In this document: one piece after another, positions 1 through 8,244 of the stretch | Position numbering within the stretch: position 1 is the stretch's first letter | Layout of the letters: every line of letters begins with the position of its first letter | Origin: an uncultured Lachnospiraceae bacterium | GTDB taxonomy: Bacteria > Bacillota > Clostridia > Lachnospirales > Lachnospiraceae | Direction: 5' to 3' | Assembly: GCA_947567595.1 (NCBI GenBank) | Contig: CANOMQ010000040.1 | Coordinates: forward strand, 1-37,323 | Length of the DNA: 37,323 nucleotides | Notes under the pieces: generated by a model | Told to the model about the DNA's origin: nothing | What the model saw: the letters and a program-made list of their open reading frames with translations, nothing else | Database searches by the model: none | Made by a program: the position numbers and the translations under genes

Positions 1-47
1 AGACCCCGGAGGGGTTAATAATAAACCCCCATTTGAAATGGGGGTTG
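1..47. other. Hairpin-bearing sequence upstream of the CRISPR array
   Basis: This short stretch contains a strong inverted repeat: AACCCCCATTT (24-34) and AAATGGGGGTT (36-46) are perfect complements around one base. A second small palindrome, CCCC-GGA-GGGG, lies at 4-14, and GGGGTT (11-16) could pair alternatively with AACCCC (24-29). The hairpin ends one base before the first CRISPR repeat. Repeat polarity suggests the leader lies on this side, so this could be the leader end or the terminator of a gene outside the window. No T-run follows on the plus strand, so terminator function is unproven. Confidence 0.5.
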
Positions 48-800
48 CTAACTTAGAAACATGGGATGTATTGAAATAAAGCACCGTGGCAGCGGGAAAT
101 CATGGACGCTATAAGATTAATAGAAACATGGGATGTATTGAAATATGTTCCAGCGCCCCTGTACATGCTGGTTATCGGGATTAATAGAAACATGGGATGT
201 ATTGAAATCGGTAACTGTTACCGGCAGAACGGAAACAGATTCCGATTAATAGAAACATGGGATGTATTGAAATAGTTCCCCGAGCGTTGGTTCGTAGGGT
301 TCGGTATTAATTAATAGAAACATGGGATGTATTGAAATCCACTATAAATGGTATCTGGATAGCCAGTCCCATTGTTTGATTAATAGAAACATGGGATGTA
401 TTGAAATATCGGGATTTCTTGGGATACATTTTCAAAAGCAAGATTAATAGAAAAGATTAATAGAAACATGGGATGTATTGAAATAGGTCTTTCCCAAGCC
501 GCTCCCAATCCGATGCAGGATTAATAGAAACATGGGATGTATTGAAATCTATATCCCATAGCTTCCACGGCTTCCGCATATGGATTAATAGAAACATGGG
601 ATGTATTGAAATTGCAGTATGCTTTTGCAGGCGTACTGCACTTCACCGATTAATAGAAACATGGGATGTATTGAAATCCTGCTGCCAGCCTGCTTTTTAC
701 TACCCTGACTATGATTAATAGAAACATGAGATGTATTGAAATAAGACATCGGCAAGACTACCACTCCACATACTGGATCAATGGAAACATAGGAGTATAT
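48..800 (+). CRISPR. CRISPR array, type I-B-like repeat, 12 repeats and 11 spacers
   Basis: A 30-nt repeat beginning GATTAATAGAAAC and ending GTATTGAAAT recurs at 48, 115, 179, 244, 309, 378, 455, 519, 583, 648, 713 and 776. Repeats 2-10 are identical except for the first base at 309. The repeat at 713 has one G-to-A change. The repeat at 48 is altered in its first 7 bases, and the one at 776 is badly decayed, as is usual for the distal (trailer) end. Spacers are 33-39 nt, except the interval before 455, which is 47 nt because it holds a partial repeat. The ATTGAAAT 3' end is the typical crRNA handle of type I-B arrays in clostridia and implies plus-strand transcription with the leader to the left. 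No cas genes are in the window, so the subtype is inferred from the repeat only. Confidence 0.96.
442..454 (+). repeat. Truncated extra copy of the CRISPR repeat 5' end
   Basis: GATTAATAGAAA (442-453) followed by A is a copy of the first 12 bases of the repeat, placed directly before the complete repeat at 455-484. It looks like a 13-bp tandem duplication, probably from strand slippage or an aborted integration. It makes the apparent spacer 47 nt (408-454) instead of about 34 nt. Confidence 0.85.
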
Positions 801-806
801 CTTTAT

Positions 807-834
807 AAAACTGTACACCACTTTACAACTTATT
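807..834 (+). repeat. Left target duplication and left terminal inverted repeat of the IS
   Basis: AAAACTGT (807-814) is the left copy of the 8-bp target duplication. ACACCACTTTACAACTTATT (815-834) is the left IS end, and it contains the complement of the transposase stop codon at 823-825, so the coding frame runs into the terminal repeat. Confidence 0.9.
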
Positions 835-1655
835 GAAACAACCATTTTGCTGTTTCAATAGCCGTTGCAGGACTTTTATAACGATACCTGATTTTATCCC
901 TGTTTCGATATTTTGCAGCAAACTGGCATAAAATATCTTCTGGCGAATCTGCACACTTAGAGCAAAACGAAACTCCTGTACGCTTTCACCCTGATATTTT
1001 GAAAATGTTTTTTCCTGATATGGAAATATCTTCATGTACAGTATGCGACGTTAATCAGGTTCACAAGCATTTCAATCCCTTTTTGGCTGCGCACCATGTA
1101 GCGGCATAATGACTAGAATGTTTTCTGCTCATAATAACTGACCTCGATATTCCAGCAGAAACAATAACACAGCATGGGGATAAACTTCATGCGGCTGTTT
1201 CCTGCATGGTTCAGTGGCGCCTTCCCCTGCCATGCACAAAACATCTGCATCTGTTGTGGGAATATGGTGCTGAAAAACAGGCGCCTTGTACCCTGCGCAT
1301 TTCCTGATGCCGTCATATAAGCGAGGATTTCCCTTTTGCCAAAAAGATTTGTAAGAACCCTGCGTACCCTGATGTGGCATTCCCTATCTTTTTATCTGAC
1401 AGGGCAAAATCAGCATCGATATGGAATCGGTAACGTTCATAAACCCTGAATAATCTACTTTTGCATAAGAACGGCATAATAAAAAGCATTCAGCGATTTC
1501 TTGATAATGTCGGACAAAAAATGGCAGTAGAGGAACCGGATGGAGTGTGCCAATTCCATTACAAATATAGACAGCAATAAGAGAAATAGTGTTTCTGCAG
1601 TAGGAGCAGGAAATTTTTCAAAATAAATATAAAAAATACTGGTGAAGTCTACCAA
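823..1655 (-). pseudogene. Decayed IS4-type transposase (frameshifts, nonsense codon, large internal deletion)
   Basis: Reading the minus strand from a TTG at 1655, the N-terminal part (about 66 residues, with the segment SIRFLYCHFLSDIIKKSLNA) breaks at about 1460 and continues in another frame as KVDYSGFMNVT. It then jumps to IDADFALSDKKIG, and later to GTRRLFFSTIFPQQMQ and WNIEVSYYEQKTF. A TAG follows at 1113-1115 where a Trp codon would fit (next residues SLCRYMVRSQKG). One more frame change near 1035 leads to the C-terminus ending CFNKL. The IS4 signature Y-x2-R-x3-E-x6-K is visible in YCFCWNIEVSYYEQK with R changed to C. From memory, intact relatives are about 420-450 residues, so roughly 170 internal residues, including the first catalytic region, appear lost. 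It cannot make an active enzyme. Confidence 0.85.
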
Positions 1656-1668
1656 TTAAGTTTTCTTT

Positions 1669-1737
1669 GTTGTATAATAAATTTATCGTACGGATCACCT
1701 TTCCTTTGTAATGGTTGTCGTAAACTTATTATACAAC
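1669..1737. repeat. Inverted repeat inside the IS, upstream of the transposase start
   Basis: GTTGTATAATAAATTTA (1669-1685) and TAAACTTATTATACAAC (1721-1737) are complementary except for one base, around a 35-bp centre. TCGTACGG (1686-1693) and CCGTACGA (1746-1753) form a second complementary pair. On the minus strand this precedes the transposase start, a position where some IS elements use hairpins to block translation of transcripts entering from outside. That role is inferred. Confidence 0.6.
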
Positions 1738-1766
1738 AGAAAGCACCGTACGATATTTTTTTATTT

Positions 1767-1794
1767 AATAACTTGTAAAGTGGTGTAAAACTGT
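1767..1794 (+). repeat. Right terminal inverted repeat and right target duplication of the IS
   Basis: Positions 1767-1786 are the right IS end, complementary to 815-834 with one mismatch. AAAACTGT (1787-1794) is the right copy of the target duplication. The glpK start codon is only 28 bp beyond the duplication. Confidence 0.9.
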
Positions 1795-1798
1795 ATAA

Positions 1799-3319
<1,521 letters not shown>

Positions 3320-3331
3320 CAGGGCATACAG

Positions 3332-3365
3332 AAAAAAGCTATGACGATAAGGTTGTAGCTTTTTT
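3332..3365 (+). terminator. Rho-independent terminator after glpK
   Basis: AAAAAAGCTA (3332-3341) and TAGCTTTTTT (3356-3365) are perfectly complementary around a 14-nt loop, with the T-run forming the 3' arm. It lies 12 bp after the glpK stop and separates glpK from the BlaI-like gene. Confidence 0.75.
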
Positions 3366-3404
3366 CATGTATAGGGATACTATAATCAACTCTTTCAAAA
3401 CGTC

Positions 3405-3453
3405 TTGACAAAGCGATTATACGCACGTATAATATAATTATACAAGCGTATAA
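3405..3453 (+). promoter_or_regulatory. Sigma-A promoter with two phased operators for the BlaI-like repressor
   Basis: TTGACA (3405-3410) and TATAAT (3428-3433) are separated by 17 bp, both perfect consensus hexamers. Two palindromes of the form TTATAC-N4-GTATAA lie at 3417-3432 and 3438-3453, with centres 21 bp apart (two helical turns). The first covers the -10 element and spacer, the second the expected transcription start. This is the arrangement expected for autorepression by the dimeric MecI/BlaI-family protein encoded next, though the binding is inferred. Confidence 0.85.
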
Positions 3454-3479
3454 CAAACGTAAAGGAGAATATCCCACAC

Positions 3480-3866
3480 ATGAACAACACACCAAAAAAA
3501 CTAGGCGAAGCGGAGCTGGAAATCATGCAGGTCATTTGGCACAGCGCTTCCCCCGTCACGTCAAATTACATACTAAAGGCATTGCAGGGGAGCAGAAAAT
3601 GGCAGCTTTCCACACTGATGACCTCTTTAACCCGACTATCCGACAAGGGCTTTGTAAACTGTGACCGCTCGACAGGCACCAACCTGTACACGTCAATCAT
3701 TTCGGAGGACGACTATAAAACGAAAGCAAGCAGACACTTTTTGGAAAAGCTCTACAACAACTCCATTCAGAGCATGGTCGCCACGCTATACAACAGCAAG
3801 GCAATCAAACCCTCCGACGTGGAAGAGCTTCGGGAATTTTTGAATCAACTGGAGGACGAGCAATGA
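3480..3866 (+). CDS. BlaI/MecI-family winged-helix repressor
   Basis: A 128-residue cytoplasmic DNA-binding protein. The N-terminus (KLGEAELEIMQVIWHSASPV, residues 7-26) is the hallmark opening of the BlaI/MecI/CopY family, followed by a winged helix containing LSTLMTSLTRLSDKGFV as recognition helix and wing. The C-terminal helices would form the dimer. Length equals the family norm (about 120-130). AAAGGAG precedes the ATG. It overlaps the downstream membrane-protease gene by 4 bp, so they are translationally coupled. In known pairs the BlaR1/MecR1 protease responds to a ligand and causes loss of the repressor from its operator. The two palindromes at its promoter fit autoregulation. No beta-lactamase or other obvious target gene is adjacent, so the regulon is unknown. 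Confidence 0.93.
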   Translation: MNNTPKKLGEAELEIMQVIWHSASPVTSNYILKALQGSRKWQLSTLMTSLTRLSDKGFVNCDRSTGTNLYTSIISEDDYKTKASRHFLEKLYNNSIQSMVATLYNSKAIKPSDVEELREFLNQLEDEQ

Positions 3867-5833
3867 TGACAGACATCTTCCTGAATATCCTTACAGGCTC
3901 CATATCCGTCAGCCTGATTACCATAGTGCTGATTGCCCTGACGCCGTTTTTCGACAAGCGTTATGCCGCGAAATGGAAATACTGGATTTGGCTTTTCCTT
4001 GCGGTGCGCCTGCTTCTGCCGATAAACGGCGCAGAAATCCGCACCATGCCGCAAACGCCGTCGCAGGTAAGGCAGAACGCCGCACAGGCGCTGCCCCAGA
4101 CACCGCAAGGCGCCATCATGCAGACACCGCATGCAACCGTCAAAATCCCAAGACAAATGACCACGCCGATTACTGTCCGTTCCAAAGGCGCTGCCATTGA
4201 GACCACGCTGCTTTCGGCTGCGGCAATGCTGTGGGCAGCGGGCACCCTTTGCTTTCTTGGCTTCCATTTGTTTAGCTACATACGATATAAAAGGCATCTT
4301 ATCAGAACAGGCACTGTCATAGACGACAGCCGTTTCCTGCACCAGCTACAGGAGTTGAAAGGGGAGCTTTCCATAAAACGCAGCATTTTGCCGATTGCAT
4401 CTGCCGACGCCGCAAGTCCGATGGTGCTTGGCTTTTTCCATGCGGTCGTTGTCCTGCCAAGCGCGGAATATAGCGCGGAGGAGCTGTATTTTATCCTAAA
4501 GCATGAGTTCATTCATTTAAAACGGGGAGACGTGTATCTCAAGCTGCTTTTGGTAACAGCAAACGCGGTTCATTGGTTCAATCCGTTCATTTGGCTGATG
4601 CAAAAGGAGGCGGTGGTTGACATGGAGCTGTCCTGTGACGAGCGCGTCACGCAGGGCGCGGATTACGCAAAGCGCAAAGCCTACACGGAAACACTGCTGT
4701 CCACGCTTCATAAACAGTGTGCGAAACGAACAGCCTTGTCCACACAATTTTATGGTGGAAAGCGAATTATGAAGAAGCGGTTTCGCAATATTTTACGCAA
4801 GACCAAAACGAAAAACGGCGCATGGGTACTTCTGATTGTTATTACTTTAACAATCTGCATGGGAGCCTTTATAGGCTGTACTGCCACAGACGAGGCAGCA
4901 GACACACCAATCGAAACGCCACTGCTCGAACCAACAAACAACATGGCAGAAAACAACGTATCAATGGAAAAAGACATTCCTGATATTGTGCAGGAGGAAG
5001 CGCAGGCGTGGACGGTGGAGCAATACGAGTATCGTAAAAGAGTCAGCCCCGGCGACCATTACACGGACTGGCGCATAGAAGCACTTGAGCATTGCTATAC
5101 CTATGAGGATTTCGAAGGAATGGTGCTGCAGGTCTACCGTATGAACATCGAATTTTTGTCCGCCATGCCGGAGAGCGTCTTTCTTGTAGGCGGCATGACC
5201 ATGACGGAGGACGGCTGGGTGGTGCCGGATTATGCAAACAGCAGATACCTTGTGTTCCGGCAGGACGGGGAGACGTTGACGCTTTTGGCGCTTATGTGTG
5301 AGAATGATTGTGAGGCAGGCGACGAAATATTTACAAAGGATTTGGAGCATCAGCTCGCGTTGGCAGAACAGCCGCAGGAGACACCGACGCTGACGTTTTC
5401 GCAGGAGGGTGAGCTGTGCACGCTGCCTGCCACTTGGATAGAGGGAAACGGATATACGTTTTGCCAGCCTGACAAAGAATGGTATCCTTGCGACTTTGAG
5501 AACTGGGACGATTTCGAGGAAGAATGGAAACCGTATATTTATGATGCGTGGACTGCATGGAACAACGAGGACGTCCGATTTTGCATTGTCCGTTTCGAAG
5601 GCAGCACTTTGGACGAGGCGCAAAAGGAATTGCAGGATAAGGGCTATGTCAAAATTGATGACAGAATGCTCCGGCAGGACAGGGACACGATTTACAGCAT
5701 TGAATTAAAGCCCGCAGGAACAGACACATGGGCTGTCTGCTCCCGCTACCCTGTTGATGCGCAGGAAGGCTATGGTGTGCAGATACAGGCGATTGCGGAG
5801 ACATTTACAGTCGAAGAGGCAATCACCCCTTAA
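3863..5833 (+). CDS. BlaR1/MecR1-type M56 membrane metalloprotease with an unusual C-terminal sensor region
   Basis: A 656-residue membrane protein. Transmembrane segments are visible at about residues 10-30, 40-55 and 112-137, followed by the cytoplasmic zinc protease domain with HEFIH at 214-218 and the downstream metal ligand region MELSCDE at 254-260. A last membrane segment lies at about 320-340. The roughly 315-residue tail should be extracellular. In classical BlaR1/MecR1 the tail is a penicillin-binding domain with an SxxK motif. Here I see no such motif; the tail is rich in Glu, Asp, Trp and Tyr and I do not recognise the fold. Many clostridial M56 proteins carry divergent tails of this kind. 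It overlaps the repressor gene by 4 bp, and its end overlaps the convergent rtcB by 11 bp with no terminator visible between them. Confidence 0.88.
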   Translation: MMTDIFLNILTGSISVSLITIVLIALTPFFDKRYAAKWKYWIWLFLAVRLLLPINGAEIRTMPQTPSQVRQNAAQALPQTPQGAIMQTPHATVKIPRQMTTPITVRSKGAAIETTLLSAAAMLWAAGTLCFLGFHLFSYIRYKRHLIRTGTVIDDSRFLHQLQELKGELSIKRSILPIASADAASPMVLGFFHAVVVLPSAEYSAEELYFILKHEFIHLKRGDVYLKLLLVTANAVHWFNPFIWLMQKEAVVDMELSCDERVTQGADYAKRKAYTETLLSTLHKQCAKRTALSTQFYGGKRIMKKRFRNILRKTKTKNGAWVLLIVITLTICMGAFIGCTATDEAADTPIETPLLEPTNNMAENNVSMEKDIPDIVQEEAQAWTVEQYEYRKRVSPGDHYTDWRIEALEHCYTYEDFEGMVLQVYRMNIEFLSAMPESVFLVGGMTMTEDGWVVPDYANSRYLVFRQDGETLTLLALMCENDCEAGDEIFTKDLEHQLALAEQPQETPTLTFSQEGELCTLPATWIEGNGYTFCQPDKEWYPCDFENWDDFEEEWKPYIYDAWTAWNNEDVRFCIVRFEGSTLDEAQKELQDKGYVKIDDRMLRQDRDTIYSIELKPAGTDTWAVCSRYPVDAQEGYGVQIQAIAETFTVEEAITP

Positions 5834-7055
5834 CAACCCCGACCGTCCGCAGCTTCCGGATTGGAGTCACAAGGTCGCTTTGCTGCGCCATGACCTCGTC
5901 AATATCCTTATAAGCAAACCGGCACTCCTCCGCGACATCATTCTTTTTGCGCTTCCCAAGTGTGACGCCGCGTTCACGCAAATCAACGATAACCTGCTCC
6001 GTCGTAAAATTCTGCATGGCTCCGGTGCGGGAATAGGCTCTGCCCGCGCCGTGCGATGAGGTACAAAACGACTCCGGGTTGCCCTTTCCTTCCACGACGT
6101 AGCTATAGGAGCCCATAGCGCCCGGAATGACGGCAATTTCTCCCTGCCGCACACGCGTTGCGCCCTTTCGGTGCACCCATACATTGGCGCCGTAATGGTT
6201 TTCCAAAGCCGCATAATTGTGATGGCAGTTAATCTGCTCGCTGAACGTGACGGGCAATCCCGCATACCGCTCAATGTGCTCTTTTATGACGGCGCAGACC
6301 TTCTCAAGCATACGCTCCCTGTTCTCAAACGCATAATCGAGTGCAAGCTCCATCCAGTTGAGATACTGCCTGCCCTCCGGCGTGTGGACGGGGAGAAAGG
6401 CAAGCCTGTATTCGTCGGGCACCTGACTGTACCATGTCTGATTTAGTTCGCGCGCCTTATTGTGAAAATAATCACAAATCTCCTTCCCAAGATGACGGCT
6501 TCCCGAATGAATCATAATGCAAAGATAGCCGTCCTCGTCCTCCTGAAGCTCAATGAAATGATTTCCGCCGCCAAGTGTTCCCGTCTGAAAATAGCCTTCT
6601 TCAATCAAATGCGTCAGCTCGGGATTTGCCTCGTAGCGTTCCATTTGCGAAAGCGCCAAATCCAATACGGCGGACGCCTGCTTTTGCTTGTAGCTTTCAT
6701 ATCCTACCGGAACGGCGCGCATGATATTTCCAATCATGGACTGCATGATGGTTGCGGTGCCAACCATTACCTGCCGGATTTCCTCGTATTTGATATTGGT
6801 CGCCGTAAACACCATTCCGCACCCGATGTCCACGCCGACTGCGTTTGGAATGATGACGTCCTTTGTGGCAATGACGCCGCCAATCGGCATTCCCTTTCCG
6901 GTATGCGTGTCGGGCATAAGGCACACCCATTTGTGAAGGAACGGGAGCTTGGATAAATGGTACGCCTGTTCCATGCAGGAGTCTTCAATATTTTCTATTC
7001 CGCCAGTCCATACTTTTATGGGGAAAAGTGTCTTTTCATTATAAATTACGAACAT
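5823..7055 (-). CDS. rtcB: RtcB-family RNA ligase (3'-phosphate to 5'-OH)
   Basis: RtcB joins RNA 2',3'-cyclic phosphate or 3'-phosphate ends to 5'-OH ends using GTP and Mn2+, acting in RNA repair. Family motifs in order are MPDTHTGKGMPIGGV, NAVGVDIGCGM (metal-binding Cys), GGNHFIE, HSGSRHLG, NCHHNYA, HRKGATR, IPGAMGSYSYV and SHGAGRAYSR, which holds the histidine expected to be guanylylated. The chosen ATG at 7055 gives 410 residues starting MFVIYNEKT and follows AAAGGCGG. A TTG at 7091 would add 12 residues, but family members usually start near the chosen site. No archease or rtcR/rtcA partner is in the window. Physiological substrate unknown. Confidence 0.95.
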   Translation of the reverse strand: MFVIYNEKTLFPIKVWTGGIENIEDSCMEQAYHLSKLPFLHKWVCLMPDTHTGKGMPIGGVIATKDVIIPNAVGVDIGCGMVFTATNIKYEEIRQVMVGTATIMQSMIGNIMRAVPVGYESYKQKQASAVLDLALSQMERYEANPELTHLIEEGYFQTGTLGGGNHFIELQEDEDGYLCIMIHSGSRHLGKEICDYFHNKARELNQTWYSQVPDEYRLAFLPVHTPEGRQYLNWMELALDYAFENRERMLEKVCAVIKEHIERYAGLPVTFSEQINCHHNYAALENHYGANVWVHRKGATRVRQGEIAVIPGAMGSYSYVVEGKGNPESFCTSSHGAGRAYSRTGAMQNFTTEQVIVDLRERGVTLGKRKKNDVAEECRFAYKDIDEVMAQQSDLVTPIRKLRTVGVVKG

Positions 7056-7136
7056 CTTATTCGCCGCCTTTCTGTATTTTTGCGTTGCCAACGGAAGGGC
7101 AACAGTGTTTTCATTTCGTTTTGTTGTTTATAGGAT

Positions 7137-7165
7137 ATACTATTTCGTGCAAAGTATCATTTCAA
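7137..7165 (-). promoter_or_regulatory. Probable rtcB promoter
   Basis: On the minus strand TTGAAA (7165-7160) and TAGTAT (7142-7137) are spaced by 17 bp. This gives an rtcB leader of about 75 nt containing a small hairpin (TTGCC at 7085-7089 with GGCAA at 7098-7102). It is divergent from, and adjacent to, the riboswitch promoter. Confidence 0.45.
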
Positions 7166-7182
7166 AAAAGTTGCGAAGCGCG

Positions 7183-7211
7183 TTGACTTTTCATTGCTGA
7201 TATGCTACAAT
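7183..7211 (+). promoter_or_regulatory. Promoter for the FMN riboswitch transcript
   Basis: TTGACT (7183-7188) and TACAAT (7206-7211) with a 17-bp spacer. Transcription would start about 20 bases before the aptamer. Confidence 0.7.
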
Positions 7212-7239
7212 TCTTTAAACAATTGAATAGCGGTCATGT

Positions 7240-7346
7240 CTTCAGGGCAGGGTGAAATTCCCGATCGGCGGTTACAGTCCGCGGGCGCGAAAGCGCGGGG
7301 TTTGGTGAAATTCCAAAACCGACGGTATAGTCCGGATTAAAGAAGG
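7240..7346 (+). ncRNA. FMN riboswitch (RFN element)
   Basis: The conserved FMN aptamer segments appear in order: TCTTCAGGGCAGGGTGAAAT, CCCGATCGGCGGTTACAGTC, a variable GC-rich stem GCGCGAAAGCGC, TTTGGTGAAATTCCAAAACC, GACGGTATAGTCCGGAT and AGAAGG. The first and last segments pair to close the multi-branched structure. It precedes a RibU-type riboflavin transporter, the usual target, and FMN binding should reduce expression through one of the downstream terminators. Confidence 0.97.
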
Positions 7347-7355
7347 TGTATTGGG

Positions 7356-7398
7356 ATTGTCAGGGGTAAACTGACAATGATTTTTGCACTCTTTTTTA
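7356..7398 (+). terminator. First terminator-like hairpin downstream of the FMN aptamer
   Basis: ATTGTCAG (7356-7363) and CTGACAAT (7371-7378) form a perfect stem with a 7-nt loop, followed by GATTTTTGCACTCTTTTTT. The T-run is interrupted, so it may act weakly or be part of the expression platform. Confidence 0.55.
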
Positions 7399-7435
7399 GG
7401 AAACTGCTCTGTTGACATTTTCCATACACTTTCCT

Positions 7436-7484
7436 ATTAACACCTGAAAGGCAGTTCATTGCGTTCAAGTGTTAATTTTTTTAT
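7436..7484 (+). terminator. Second terminator, next to the ribU ribosome binding site
   Basis: ATTAACACCTGAA (7436-7448) pairs with TTCAAGTGTTAAT (7464-7476) with one mismatch, followed directly by a T-run. AACTGC (7402-7407) could pair with GCAGTT (7451-7456) in its loop, a possible alternative structure. It is only a few bases before AAGGAGG of ribU, so it could limit transcription or mask translation. TTGACA (7412-7417) and TATTAA (7435-7440), 17 bp apart, resemble an internal promoter overlapping the first arm. Confidence 0.65.
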
Positions 7485-7499
7485 TAAGGAGGTATTCCC

Positions 7500-8150
7500 A
7501 TGAATATCAGGAAAACAAAGAAACTCACAACAATCAGTATGTTATGTACACTTGCCTATATAGCGGCAGTTATCGGGCGCGTTCCGATTGTGCTGTTTTT
7601 GCGGTACGACTCCAAAGATGTCGTGATTGCGATTGGCGGGCTGATTTTTGGACCGCTTACCGCATTGGCGATTACCGTCATTGTCGCGGTGGTGCAGATG
7701 GTTACGGTCAGCGGGACAGGGATTTTGGGGTGCATGATGAACATTATTTCAAGCTGCTCCTTTGCATGTACGGCGTCGTTTGTTTATAAAAAGCGGCGTC
7801 GGCTGTCCGGTGCCGTTTTAGGGCTTGTTTGCGGCTGCGGCTGTCAGGTTGTGGTCATGATGCTTTGGAATTATCTGATTGCCCCGCTTTATATGGGGTA
7901 TCCACGGGAGGCGGTGGTGGAGCTGTTGCTCCCGGCATTTTTGCCGTTTAATCTGATAAAGGGCGGGTTAAATGCCGCGTTTACGCTGCTATTGTACAAG
8001 CCTGTGGTCACTGCGCTTCGTCGGTCAAATCTGATAGAAACACAGGGAAAGGAAGAAAAAATGCGTATCCATGTCGGGGTTGTACTGGCTGCTTTGTTTC
8101 TCATTATGACGTGTGTGCTGTTTATTCTTTCTTTACATAACATCATTTAA
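7500..8150 (+). CDS. ribU: Riboflavin ECF transporter substrate-binding subunit (RibU-type)
   Basis: A 216-residue integral membrane S-component that would bind riboflavin and associate with the shared EcfT/EcfA module encoded elsewhere. The segment FLRYDSKDVVIAIGGLIFGP (residues 33-52) is characteristic of RibU, and six hydrophobic segments follow the usual S-component pattern. An additional C-terminal hydrophobic helix (about 192-212) follows a charged stretch and extends past the core. The gene lies behind an FMN riboswitch and has a strong AAGGAGG 8 bases before the ATG. No riboflavin biosynthesis genes are nearby, so uptake appears to be the regulated function here. Confidence 0.93.
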   Translation: MNIRKTKKLTTISMLCTLAYIAAVIGRVPIVLFLRYDSKDVVIAIGGLIFGPLTALAITVIVAVVQMVTVSGTGILGCMMNIISSCSFACTASFVYKKRRRLSGAVLGLVCGCGCQVVVMMLWNYLIAPLYMGYPREAVVELLLPAFLPFNLIKGGLNAAFTLLLYKPVVTALRRSNLIETQGKEEKMRIHVGVVLAALFLIMTCVLFILSLHNII

Positions 8151-8194
8151 CTGCGATAAATATTCGTATGCATAATCGTGTGCACATAAGAAAG

Positions 8195-8223
8195 CGGCAG
8201 GCGAAATTGTCAGCCTGCCGTTT
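8195..8223. terminator. Bidirectional terminator between ribU and the SDR gene
   Basis: CGGCAGGC (8195-8202) and GCCTGCCG (8213-8220) form a perfect GC-rich stem with A-rich sequence on the left and TTT on the right, between convergent genes. Confidence 0.7.
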
Positions 8224-8244
8224 CAACATCTACTATATGGAAAA

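Larger units (their letters stand above)
815..1786 (-). mobile_element. Internally deleted IS4-type insertion sequence (972 bp)
   Basis: The element is bounded by terminal inverted repeats: ACACCACTTTACAACTTATT at 815-834, and the complement of 1767-1786, which matches at 19 of 20 positions. It is flanked by a perfect 8-bp direct repeat AAAACTGT (807-814 and 1787-1794), the target site duplication. The interior is a decayed transposase gene on the minus strand, too short for a full element. The same terminus reappears at 37273. It inserted between the CRISPR trailer and glpK. The IS4 assignment comes from a Y-R-E-K-like signature in the decayed transposase. Confidence 0.9.

Noticed and set aside
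585-845. Open reading frame on the minus strand across CRISPR repeats
   Set aside because: It is created by the repeat sequence lacking stops in one frame, with no ribosome site and a periodic translation.
4861-4887. GAFIGC in the BlaR1-like protein as a lipobox
   Set aside because: It lies at about residue 340, at the end of an internal membrane helix, not near the N-terminus.
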